This document shows, piece by piece, positions 33,307-42,404 of a stretch of DNA of 64,000 nt. The notes under the pieces were generated by a model. It made no database searches and was not told the origin of the DNA. It worked only from the letters and a program-made list of their open reading frames with translations. The position numbers and the translations under genes were made by a program. The first letter of the stretch is position 1; every line of letters starts with the position of its first letter. Source of the DNA: Mycoplasma testudineum (GTDB lineage Bacteria > Bacillota_I > Bacilli_A > Mycoplasmatales > Metamycoplasmataceae); assembly GCF_002245785.1 (NCBI RefSeq), contig NZ_NNCE01000004.1, positions 1 to 64,000 on the forward strand. Direction: 5' to 3'.

Positions 33307-33331
33307 GAGCAACATTTAGTTGTTCTTTTTT
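33307..33331 (+). terminator. intrinsic terminator
   Basis: GAGCAAC (33307-33313) pairs with GTTGTTC (33319-33325; one G-T pair) around ATTTA, followed by TTTTTT. Confidence 0.8.
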
Positions 33332-33413
33332 ATTATAGATTTTACGTAAAACACTTATGAAAAAACAACTTATACTAATGAATTTATTATTTAAAACAAA
33401 ACGGAATGAAATA

Positions 33414-33419
33414 TATAAT
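33414..33419 (+). promoter_or_regulatory. -10 element of the lipoprotein-protease pair
   Basis: TATAAT lies exactly 6 nt before ATG 33426, with no Shine-Dalgarno, again suggesting a leaderless transcript. An upstream in-frame ATG at 33357 would put the promoter inside the gene and place residues before the signal peptide, so it was not used. Confidence 0.65.
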
Positions 33420-33425
33420 AAACAC

Positions 33426-34313
33426 ATGAAAAAGCGTTTAAAAAAGAAATTATTTTTGTCAAGTTTATTAACGATATCTACTGCAATTACAGCTGTTTCA
33501 AGCGTTTCTTGTATTACAGATTATAGACTTGGTAATTTTGAAATTGTTCATGGTCTAATTCAAATGGAACCCAATTTAGATGTTTTTAATTCTGAAAATA
33601 GAATTGAACTTACTAAAGAAAAATTTGAACTTTTAGTTAATTTTAATTCACAAACAGATAGTGTTTCAGATAGAAAAGCTTTGATTGAATCAATTTTTAC
33701 TTTTCAATTTTTCAATGATACAATGACAAGCGAAGCAAACCTAGCTGATAATGCAGCAGCAGAATTGCAATTCGGTTACATTCACTATAAAGATTCATCA
33801 AACAATAATAAAACTATGTATAGAGTATTTTTAAAAAATAATAGTCTAAGTCAGAAATATTTCAAAAATATTACTGCGCAAAGCATAGGTGTTGAATTAC
33901 CAGAAAATTATGATCCTACATTAACAATTGAATCTGCTAAATCTTTACTTACTATATATCAAAGCGATTACTACATTTTTAATGGTATAAAATTAACTAA
34001 CGAAGAAATAAATACACTAATTAAATCTACTGACAATGAAGCTAAAGCAAGATTGTTAAATAGCATTTATTCGTTTAAATATTTATTAACGGCTGGTCAA
34101 TCTATTAACATAAATGCTTCTGAACCATTAGGGTCTAGATTCGTTTTTAGTCCTGAAAATGTAAATAATTTCAAAACTGTTTTTTCATTAAGAATAAAGA
34201 GCTTTTTAAACATAATTGATGAATCATACTATATGTCTTTATTTGTTGTTGATGATAATTCTACTGCCATATACCCAGCAGGCCTGCCATCGGTAATTAA
34301 GTGAGGTGGATAA
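33426..34313 (+). CDS. surface lipoprotein of unknown function
   Basis: A 295-residue lipoprotein with basic MKKRLKKK, a hydrophobic signal and the lipobox VSC (Cys about 28). The mature part is acidic and has no motif I recognise. Its stop overlaps the ATG of the DUF31 protease lipoprotein (TAATG), so both proteins are made from one message and probably act together at the surface. A substrate-binding or anchoring partner of the protease is a guess from context alone. One TGA near the end encodes Trp. Confidence 0.8.
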
Positions 34314-35809
34314 TGCGTAAATTTAAAAAAATTGCTTTAGGAACAATTGCAACTTCAACAGTAGCAATCAGTGCAATAGCTGCAACGAGTTGTGGTCATT
34401 TATTTGGTTCATACGATTTCGATTTTGATGAATATCCTAATGCAGGTAAAGATTTAAATACTTGAAATTGAGATTCAAGTAGTGAACGTTTTAGAATAAC
34501 TATTCCAAATCCAGATATTAGTTCTGAAAATAAATTAATTTGACCTTCTGTTTATCAAAGTTATTCTGACAGACCAAGGTTCCCAACTCAGAGCACTACT
34601 GAAGCTAATCAAGAATGATTTGCTCCAAATGAACACTATGCCAAAAACTTCAAAACAAGTTTTGCTTTAAGATTTGAGAACACATCAAATGAAGGTAATG
34701 CTGCTTCAAATTCAACGGTTTTAGGTACAGGTTGAATTTTGGATTACATCATTCCAAATGATGGCACATATCCAACAAAATGATATATAGCTACTAATTT
34801 GCACGTTGCTAATAATTTAAGAAATCCTGGAGATGAAAATGCAAGGCTTCTATTTACAAAAGAATTTGTAATGACAAAATGAGACATTGGTAAAAACACT
34901 TATAAAGATGAAGTTAAAGCTGGTGATTATTCTTTAGCTAAATCATATGTAACAGGAAATTACAATTCAAGTAATCAACTAGTTGGCGGTGCTCCTGCAC
35001 TTTTAAAATCGATTCCTAAAACAGTTTACGCAGGTGTTGATTATTTAGTTGATAGTCCCAAAAATTGAAATCCATCTTTATATGAAGAGATGATTGATTT
35101 TGCTGTTATAGAAGTTGAATTTATTAATTCAGAAACCGCTCAAGAAGCAACAAGTGATTATGCAAATTTAGCACCAAGCGAACAAAATAAATTCTTACAA
35201 ACACCGTATTTATCTGATCCTAATGCCAAAAATGTAAATTTCTATATTTCTGGATTCCCAAACGGAAGACCCGAAATTAACAGGAGTGTTTTTGGAGGAA
35301 ATGACGGTTTAAAAAAATATGATACATCTTTAGCTCAAGGTGAATTAGATTCTATTGTTGACAATTACCAACTAGGTGATAAATTAACACAATCAGTAAC
35401 ATCTTATAACACCTTTGAATTAGACTCGCCTAAAGGTATTGGGGATGCATTGTTAATATTACCTTATTTTTCTACATCATATAAAGGAACACCATATACT
35501 CCATGAGCTTTAGTGTATTCTTTTTCTAATAGTGGTTTAGATGGTGGTTCAAGTGGAAGTAAAGTCACAAATGAAAATGATGAGATTGTAGCTATACATG
35601 CACTTGGTTCTTCTAGTTCAGAAAGTAATTTAGCTTTTGCTTTAAAGAGCAATGGTTATACACATGCCAACTATAATGGTTATGTTACACCAGCTTACGA
35701 CATAATTATGGGTGGTTTTCAAGGTCAAAAAACTTCATATGCTCAAGCTATGAAAGAACTGTATTCTGGACAAGGAATAAATACCAAATTAATTGGAATT
35801 ATCCAGTAA
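34313..35809 (+). CDS. DUF31-family serine protease lipoprotein (MIP-like)
   Basis: A 498-residue lipoprotein with lipobox ATSC (Cys about 27) and a DUF31 domain. A trypsin-like triad can be proposed: His164 in IATNLHVAN, Asp262 in EEMIDFAVIE, and Ser414 in GGSSGSKV. DUF31 proteins include the mycoplasma immunoglobulin protease (MIP), which cleaves antibody held by its partner MIB. This protein is smaller than classical MIP and no MIB-like gene is visible, so the substrate is unknown. TGA encodes many Trp residues. It is translationally coupled to the preceding lipoprotein gene. Confidence 0.88.
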
Positions 35810-35820
35810 AATGAGAAACT

Positions 35821-35863
35821 AAAAAAATTAACGGTCATAATAGAAGTAACCGTTAATTTTTTT
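35821..35863. terminator. strong bidirectional terminator
   Basis: A perfect 15-bp stem (AAAAAAATTAACGGT at 35821-35835 with its complement at 35849-35863) has T runs in both directions. It can end both the plus-strand protease gene and the convergent minus-strand membrane-protein gene. Confidence 0.9.
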
Positions 35864-35873
35864 AATTTTCTGA

Positions 35874-36638
35874 TTAATCTACAATACCAGATTCTGATCT
35901 AATTAGATCTTTACATAATTCTGTGACATAATAATGTAAAGTTTTTTTTGCTTTTTCTTCATTTATGAATAACAATGTAGTGTTTAATCAAAATATATAT
36001 GTTCCCATTCTCAAATATTTTTTCTGAAAAGTTGGAGGTTTAATTCTAAAAAATGCATTTATCATTTTTAGGAACTCATTTTTAAATAAATATAATCTAT
36101 ATTTTTTTAAAAATTGGAATATTCGTTTTGAAATAAAAATATTTCCATAGGTAACTTTGGATTTACTGAATGAAACAGTTTTATTAATTAAATCTGAATC
36201 AGCCAATATTGTTTTTAATAGTGGTTTATGTTTTTTATAATGAACTATAGCAATTACAAAATTAATTATAAATAGTAACGCAACAAAACCACTTGCACCA
36301 GCAAAACCAAATGAAAGTAATTTTAATTGAAAATAAATGTCCGATTTTGATAATTCACCAAAATTTTGATTTATAAAAAAAATATATGTTAAGTATGTAC
36401 AAAAACCGTAAAGTATTCCTATACCTCAATTAAAAAATAAAGTAGAGTTTATAAATCACCATTTAGATACTACGATTGTGATATTTCTCGGAAACAGTAA
36501 TTGCCTATTGGCTGCATTATTTCTTTTGATAACTAAAAAGTAAAGCATATTGAAAATAGCAAGAACCAGGGCAACGATTATTAAATACGGAATCATCACA
36601 GGATATAAATATGCATTTCTTATTTCTAGTTGTGTCAT
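35874..36638 (-). CDS. unknown three-helix membrane protein (paralogue A)
   Basis: A 254-residue protein with three hydrophobic segments (about 9-37, 63-88 and 104-130) and a basic, cytosol-like C-terminal half. I do not recognise a family. It is a paralogue of the gene at 36744-37445: shared features are an Asn/Arg linker ending in an FP motif, IVVSK after it, and a C-terminal motif in which F-W-L-N-T precedes a short hydrophobic strand. Start ATG 36636-36638 follows AGGAG. TGA and TGG are both used for Trp. It is the last gene of a minus-strand cassette of three. Confidence 0.8.
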
Positions 36639-36743
36639 TTTGTTCTCCTAATAATTGTGGTGATTTTTAACAAATTTTTAAATTGAATTGATATCCAAAA
36701 TATTAACTTATTTATTTTAAATTTGCATAAATTTATAATTTGC

Positions 36744-37445
36744 TTAGTTTTTTTGTTGTGATGAGAATAAATTTCTTGCTGCCTCTGCTATAAAATAGTT
36801 TAAAGTGTTTTTAACTTTATTATCTTTTCGAAATATTAAATAAGTGTTCAATCAAAATGCATAATTTCCTAATTTCATGTACTTTTTATTAAAGGAGACA
36901 TCTTTTCTGTAAAGCAAAAATTTGTTATATTTAGATAATAATCAAAAAAGTGTTCATGATCTTTTCAAATTGTTTGGATCAAATTTTTGTTCACTAAAGT
37001 TTTTTACTTTGCTTACCAGTTGATGATCTGAAAGAATGGCGTTTTGTATATTAAGGTATTTTTTGTAATCTAAATAGCCGATGATGTAATTTATTATCAT
37101 AATTAAAACAATAAAACTAGCTACACTAACAAGAGAATAAACCAATAAAGAAAATTGTTCGTTTTTATCTGAATTTTGAATTATAAATTTGTCAACAACT
37201 TCATAGCTCTCTCCGTAAACAAGATAGGAAGATCAAAAATAATGAAGTAAAAATTGACAATGTAAATATGTTGGAGTTATGTAAAAATAGCTTTTTGAAA
37301 CAACAATTTTTGGCTCAACTGGGAATCTATTTTGTCTGTTCGTTCTATTTCTATTTCTGAAATAAAAAACATACAATAAATTAAAGAGACCAATAATTAA
37401 AAAAGCAAACACTAAATAAGGAATAATTATTTTGTTTATATTCAT
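36744..37445 (-). CDS. unknown three-helix membrane protein (paralogue B)
   Basis: A 233-residue relative of the gene at 35874-36638. Hydrophobic segments lie at about 6-28, 54-79 and 100-125, followed by a basic domain ending in QQKN. Shared landmarks are the NRTNRQNRFPVEP linker, IVVSKSYF, and the C-terminal GNYAFWLNT. Trp codons are mostly TGA. The two copies are separated by about 100 nt and follow a gene for an exported hydrophobic protein. No enzyme motif is visible; immunity, transport or secretion roles are all conceivable, none shown. Confidence 0.8.
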
Positions 37446-37469
37446 GAATTTAAACCTTGGCTCTTAATT

Positions 37470-38423
37470 CTATTTGTTAATACTATTAATTATTGAATGT
37501 ATGTTATCTTGGAATAGTCCCATTGTTATTGTAAATGTCCCTAAAGCAACCATTAAAACCACTAACGCAGGTTGTGCTCAAACCGCTGCAGCCGCTAAAG
37601 GTTGTAGACCAATTGACGCTTGACCAAGACTAATTGCTATCCCCAATAGTCCATTCACAGCTTCCAATAATTCAATTGATGTGTTTGTGATTTTTGTTGC
37701 GTTATCTAATAGCTTATTTAAATTGTCCTGTAAATTATTATATTCATTTTTTATCACCACTAGTGCCGCAGTTGCTCCTGTTGCAAACGCGCTTACAGCG
37801 ACCGCAGCAGGAATTGATAAGCCAAAAAATCACGCAGCAGCTCAATAACCCGCCGCAACTGTTCATGATATTGCTACCGCACCTACTAAGACATCAATAA
37901 ATTTATTAATTTCATATTTTGCATCATTTAGATCTTTAGCCTTAGAACGAAATAATATACTTTTCTCAATTTCCACCGAATTAGTTAATTGAATAGGGAT
38001 TTCTCTCTTTTCGTTAGCGGAATATTCATTTATAGAGTTTCTGATTTCGTTTTCATCAATATTTAAATTCATACTCTTAGCAATATTGATAAATTTATCA
38101 ATGCCAAAATCATTCGATTCACTTGCCACCATTATATTTGACATAAAATCAATTATTTTTGTTTCTTGTTCTCTTGATGCATTTATAATTATTTTATTGT
38201 CGGCAACTTTGTTGAAATTCGAATTAATAGTAGCTTGTGAATTGCCATAATTGTTTATAAACATATCATTATAAATGTTTTTTGCTTTTTCAAAATTTAC
38301 ATTATTTTGAATATTTAAATTATTACTGTAACTTGTAATTACTGGGACAGCGACTGAAGTTCCAATTCCTGCCAATACTGCTCCAGATATTAAAGATGAT
38401 ATAATTAAAATTTTTCTTTTCAT
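37470..38423 (-). CDS. exported protein with Ala/Gly-rich hydrophobic segments
   Basis: A 317-residue protein with a cleavable-type signal (MKRKILI plus hydrophobic stretch to about 30, no lipobox Cys), a polar Asn-rich region (about 35-170), then two Ala/Gly-rich hydrophobic blocks at about 176-227 and 255-302 separated by a short amphipathic helix. The last residues are polar. I know no family that matches. The layout (soluble domain, then helical hairpins) recalls pore-forming or membrane-inserting proteins, which is only structural analogy. All Trp codons are TGA. It is the first gene of the cassette, with an AAAGGTAA site. Confidence 0.78.
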
Positions 38424-38948
38424 AATTTACCTTTTTTATCGATAGGAATGCAAATACCTATCAAATATATTTTATATATTTTGAAAATGAAAGACATATT
38501 TTAAAATTTGTATATGGAAATTTTCCACAAATTTATTTAAATTTTTACAAACATTTTCTTTTAATCAATCGTTCCAAAAGATTTTGATATAGTGATAAAA
38601 GTTAATTTAATATTTGAAATTTAAAATTATCACGCTTTTTTTGAAATTGAAAAATTTAGCTACTTAAAAAATGTAAATTGCCAAAAAAAATTCTATTAAA
38701 ATAATTTAATAAGAGATCAATTTAAAAAATTCTAATTCTCAATAAGATCAATTTTCAAATACAAGATTATCATGAAAAAAATATTCATTTATTTCCATTT
38801 TTGTTCCACATATTGTCCAAACAACAACAATAAAAAATCGATATGTTAAAATATATTTGAACTAAATTTAATATGTTTTGAAGTGTATTTACGTTATGTA
38901 AATTCAAATTTAAATTATTTTTAGTTTATTTATATTTAAGGAGAAAGA
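38424..38948. other. long intergenic region upstream of ldh
   Basis: 525 nt without a gene, between divergent genes. It must hold promoters in both directions. Visible items: TTTTCCACA at 38521-38529 (DnaA-box-like, isolated), a direct repeat GATCAATTT at 38715-38723 and 38746-38754, a possible ldh -10 (TAAAAT near 38846), and an AAGGAG site immediately before ldh. No tRNA or small ORF could be supported. Confidence 0.6.
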
Positions 38949-39905
38949 ATGAATCATACAATTAAAAGTAAAAAGGTGGCCGTAATAGGAACAGGGCTTG
39001 TTGGTACATCTTTTATGGCTGCTGCACACTTAATGGGATTAGCTGCAGAATACGGAATTATTGACATTAACGAGCAAAAAGCCGGTGCTAATGCAATGGA
39101 TTTAGAAGACTCATTATCAGTAATGGATTCTGGTAGAACCACAAAATTATATAACTATAGTGACCTTAAAGATGCTGATGTTATTGTTATAACAGCTGGA
39201 AGACCACAAAAACACGGAGAAACAAGATTAGAATTATTAGTAGATAATGCAAAAATCATGAAAAGCATTGCTGAATCAGTTAAAAAATCAGGTTTCAATG
39301 GAGTTACAGTTATTAACTCTAACCCAGTTGATGTAATGACAGGTATTTATGCTAAAGTAACTGGTTTTGATAAAAACAAAGTTATTAGTTCAGGTACAGC
39401 ACTTGAAGCTTCAAGATTTGTACAAGAAGTTGCATCTAGATTTAATTTAAATCCAGCTACTGTTAAAGGTGCTGTATTAGGTGAACATGGTGATTCATCA
39501 GTATCAGTATTTGAATCAATCAATGCTGGTGGAGTTCCATATGCAGATTTAAATAAAAACAAAATTATTTCTAAAGCAGATGAAGATATTATCCAAGAAA
39601 ACGTTAGAAGAAAAGCATACAAAATTATTGAAGGTAAAGGTTCAACATTTTACGGTGTTGGAGCAGTTACTGCAAAACTTGTAAGAGCTATTATTAATGA
39701 TGAACACAGTGTACATTGTGTTGGTGCTTATTTAACTGGTCAATACGGAGTTAAAGATATCTACTTTGGTACACCAGCTGTTTTAGGATCAAACGGAATT
39801 CAACAAATTTTAGAAGTAAGTCTAACTGACGAAAAAATGAAACTTGTTAAAAAATCGGCAGAAATCGTTAAAACTGCTTTCGAATCTGTAGCGAAACACA
39901 TTTAA
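38949..39905 (+). CDS. ldh: L-lactate dehydrogenase
   Basis: Reduces pyruvate to L-lactate with NADH at the end of glycolysis. The 318-residue product has the nucleotide-binding GTGLVGTSF, the substrate loop with AGRPQKHGETRLELL (the Gln marks lactate rather than malate dehydrogenase), INSNPVDV, GTALEASRF and the catalytic GEHGDSS. In GTALEASRF a Glu (153) takes the place of the Asp that normally pairs with the catalytic His. The substrate-binding Arg156 is present. The start is ATG with AAGGAG. It is a single gene with its own terminator. Confidence 0.95.
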   Translation: MNHTIKSKKVAVIGTGLVGTSFMAAAHLMGLAAEYGIIDINEQKAGANAMDLEDSLSVMDSGRTTKLYNYSDLKDADVIVITAGRPQKHGETRLELLVDNAKIMKSIAESVKKSGFNGVTVINSNPVDVMTGIYAKVTGFDKNKVISSGTALEASRFVQEVASRFNLNPATVKGAVLGEHGDSSVSVFESINAGGVPYADLNKNKIISKADEDIIQENVRRKAYKIIEGKGSTFYGVGAVTAKLVRAIINDEHSVHCVGAYLTGQYGVKDIYFGTPAVLGSNGIQQILEVSLTDEKMKLVKKSAEIVKTAFESVAKHI

Positions 39906-39916
39906 TTACGAATATT

Positions 39917-39957
39917 AAAAACCTTTCAGTCAAAATTTTAAAACTGAAAGGTTTTTT
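39917..39957. terminator. ldh terminator
   Basis: AAAAACCTTTCAGT (39917-39930) pairs with ACTGAAAGGTTTTT (39943-39956) to give a 14-bp stem with T runs on the plus strand. It may also work in reverse for the convergent ABC exporter gene, whose stop lies at 39960-39962. Confidence 0.9.
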
Positions 39958-39959
39958 AT

Positions 39960-42182
39960 TTATGTGTTGTCCTTTAGTAGTTCAACGGTTTTCTTAGAAA
40001 ATGTCTTTATTGAAATTAAATAATAAATTACTAGTAATAGCAAGCCCAGAATAACCCAGCTTGCAAATAAGTATGTAATTGAAAGTCCTTGATTTATATT
40101 TGAAATTGCAAATTCAGGCATAAAAGCTTGAACTATTAATAGAGAAGGATAATACAAAATTAATGATAAAACAATAGAACCAATTAGAATAAACATAAAT
40201 GTACTAATGTGATAAAAATAAGTTAAGTTTTTAGAACTTCCTAAAACTTTTAAAATACCGATTTCTTTTTGTTTGCTTTCTAGTAATATCCTTGAATAAA
40301 ATATTGTCATCACAATTGAAATAATAGAAATTACCAAAATCAATAAAACTAAAACAATGTTAATGATTGAACTAAGAAGGGCAAAATTCTGAAATGTGCC
40401 CTGGTTATTTTCTATAAGAGAGAAGTTATTAGTTCCAGAATAATTTGTGTTTGCAAAATTTCTTGCTCGATCTGCATTTTCAACACTATTGAAATAATAT
40501 TGGATGTATTCAAGATCAAGAGTTTTCATTTTTTCGATTGCCGATGATTTAAAGTAAATTTTCCCGGTGCTATTATTATCTAAATCTACAATTTTAAAAT
40601 CCCATTTTTTTTGAAAAGATGAACCATCTGTTTGCCAGTTTGTGTTAATTAAATTTTGTCCATTTGCTAAATCACTAGAAATAATAACGTCAAATTCATT
40701 GACTAGAGTAGCTTCCAAATTTGGTGGAACAATCTCAAACACTGCTTTAATGTCGTATATTTGTTTTGAGTCATCAAGAATAACTCTAGGTTTTTCTCTA
40801 CTGGCCAAAAGAGTAGGATAATTTTGCTCGATATTATTTTTCGCCAGCTCATTTAATAATCTACTAGATATAAAATTTTGCTCAATTCCTTGCCAATTAG
40901 TAAAACTAGTATAGCCAACTACATTTAATTGAATGCTTTGAGAAGATCCAAATAAAGAAAGTTGCACGCTATTTCTATTTTCCAAATTCATTGACAAATC
41001 TTTAAAAAGCCTTTCTGATATGACTATAGAATTGTCGTCAGGATTTGGCCATATACCAACAAATTTCTCGCCAAATTTGTTGGTAAAAAACTGATTGTAT
41101 TCAATGGGTGTATATGCATTTGCATCTATTCTTCTAACTGCACCCAAGGAACTGATACTTAAGTCATTCGGCAATGAATAAAGTTCGATTTTTTCTTCAA
41201 GACCAAATTGTGAATAGTTATTGTCAATGTCATTTTTAATATTATTGTTACTAATTTGTGCGGTAACAACGTCTCTTTGAAAATTAGAAATACTTGAATT
41301 GTTTACAAATATGTTTGCATTTAAATTAATCGACAAAATTAATGAAAGCGATAACAAACATAATGTAGTAATGATAATTAAAAAAAATGCATGCCATTTT
41401 TTTCCAACTAAATCTTTTATAGCAAGCATTTTGAACTGTCTAAGTTTAGTCATTAAATTTGATTCTAAATTTTTTTTGTTACCTAAAAGCACTTCGCTAT
41501 TATCTACTGATTCAAATAAATTGTTTTTGTGTTCTGTTGATATAACAACACCATCTTCAATGTTTATCACACTATCTGCATATTTGATTGCCTGATTATA
41601 GTCATGAGAAACTAGAATAACCATTTTGTCTTTAGATAAATCTTTTAATAGATTATAAATAATTTCACTGTTCTGATTATCTAAATTACCGGTTGGTTCA
41701 TCTGCTAAAATAATGTCAGGATCTCTCAACAAAATTCTTAAAATTGCAATTCTTTGTCGTTCACCGCCTGATAAATCTTTCACTTTACTTTTCAATTGAT
41801 TTTCTGCGATATTTAAAATTTTTGCTTTTTCCATTATTTGGTCACCGGAAATATTTATCCCTAAAACACCTAATGATAATTTGAGATTGTTTAATGCACT
41901 AAGGTTTTCAATAAGGTTGAAATTTTGAAAAATATAATCCACTTTCACATCGCCAGATTTACCCTTTTTATCAATTGTGAGTTTTTTATTTCCTATGTTA
42001 ATGAAAATTTCACCGCTGTCTGGAAATTCTGTTCCCCCAAGTAAATTAAGAATTGTAGATTTTCCACTACCAGATCTACCACTTATCAAAATTAATCCAG
42101 TGTCACTTTTAAACTCAAGATTCATATTATTAAACAACTCGCGATTTTTAAAATTTTTGTTTACATTTTTAATAATAATCAT
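39960..42182 (-). CDS. MacB-like ABC transporter (ATPase fused to FtsX-type permease)
   Basis: A 740-residue fusion. The N-terminal ATPase has SGRSGSGKST, signature LSGGERQRIAIL and IILADEPTGNLD. One membrane helix follows at about 265-290, then a large extracytoplasmic domain (about 295-600) and three C-terminal helices of the FtsX/MacB type. Such systems export peptides or lipoproteins or act mechanically on periplasmic partners. All six Trp codons are TGG and none is TGA, unlike every other Trp-rich gene here. The ATG is preceded by AAGGGG. It stands alone on the minus strand with its own upstream inverted repeat. Confidence 0.92.
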   Translation of the reverse strand: MIIIKNVNKNFKNRELFNNMNLEFKSDTGLILISGRSGSGKSTILNLLGGTEFPDSGEIFINIGNKKLTIDKKGKSGDVKVDYIFQNFNLIENLSALNNLKLSLGVLGINISGDQIMEKAKILNIAENQLKSKVKDLSGGERQRIAILRILLRDPDIILADEPTGNLDNQNSEIIYNLLKDLSKDKMVILVSHDYNQAIKYADSVINIEDGVVISTEHKNNLFESVDNSEVLLGNKKNLESNLMTKLRQFKMLAIKDLVGKKWHAFFLIIITTLCLLSLSLILSINLNANIFVNNSSISNFQRDVVTAQISNNNIKNDIDNNYSQFGLEEKIELYSLPNDLSISSLGAVRRIDANAYTPIEYNQFFTNKFGEKFVGIWPNPDDNSIVISERLFKDLSMNLENRNSVQLSLFGSSQSIQLNVVGYTSFTNWQGIEQNFISSRLLNELAKNNIEQNYPTLLASREKPRVILDDSKQIYDIKAVFEIVPPNLEATLVNEFDVIISSDLANGQNLINTNWQTDGSSFQKKWDFKIVDLDNNSTGKIYFKSSAIEKMKTLDLEYIQYYFNSVENADRARNFANTNYSGTNNFSLIENNQGTFQNFALLSSIINIVLVLLILVISIISIVMTIFYSRILLESKQKEIGILKVLGSSKNLTYFYHISTFMFILIGSIVLSLILYYPSLLIVQAFMPEFAISNINQGLSITYLFASWVILGLLLLVIYYLISIKTFSKKTVELLKDNT

Positions 42183-42404
42183 TAAAACCCCTTCATTTTT
42201 CTTTGCTTTAACTTCAAAATAGAGAAATTGTTCGGATATTTGTCTGAACTAATATCCGCAGCATAAAGTAATTTTTCATGTACCTATTTTAATTTTATGA
42301 TCACATTTTATTATAAATGTAGAGTGCAAATTAAAATTTTCTCGCGGTTTTATAGTAATAAAAAAACTTCTGTACAAAATTACCAATTAAACAATTTAAA
42401 TTTA
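42183..42404 (-). promoter_or_regulatory. promoter and inverted repeat upstream of the MacB-like gene
   Basis: On the minus strand a TATAAT lies near 42311-42316 and an 8-bp inverted repeat, CGGATATT (42233-42240) with AATATCCG (42251-42258), lies about 50 nt before the gene's ATG. It could be an operator or an mRNA hairpin in the leader. No clear terminator for uvrC was seen in this gap. Confidence 0.5.

Noticed and set aside
33357-33425. An in-frame ATG at 33357 as start of the lipoprotein gene.
   Set aside because: It would put 23 residues before the signal peptide and the promoter inside the gene; 33426 gives a normal lipoprotein signal.
37694-37900. A plus-strand frame opposite the exported hydrophobic protein.
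   Set aside because: Low-complexity translation with no start signal; it is the antisense shadow of the Ala-rich segment.
38521-38529. TTTTCCACA upstream of ldh as a DnaA box; similar TTCCACA near 27180, 38813 and 54972.
   Set aside because: Copies are isolated, differ from the consensus and are not clustered; such short motifs are expected by chance in AT-rich gaps.
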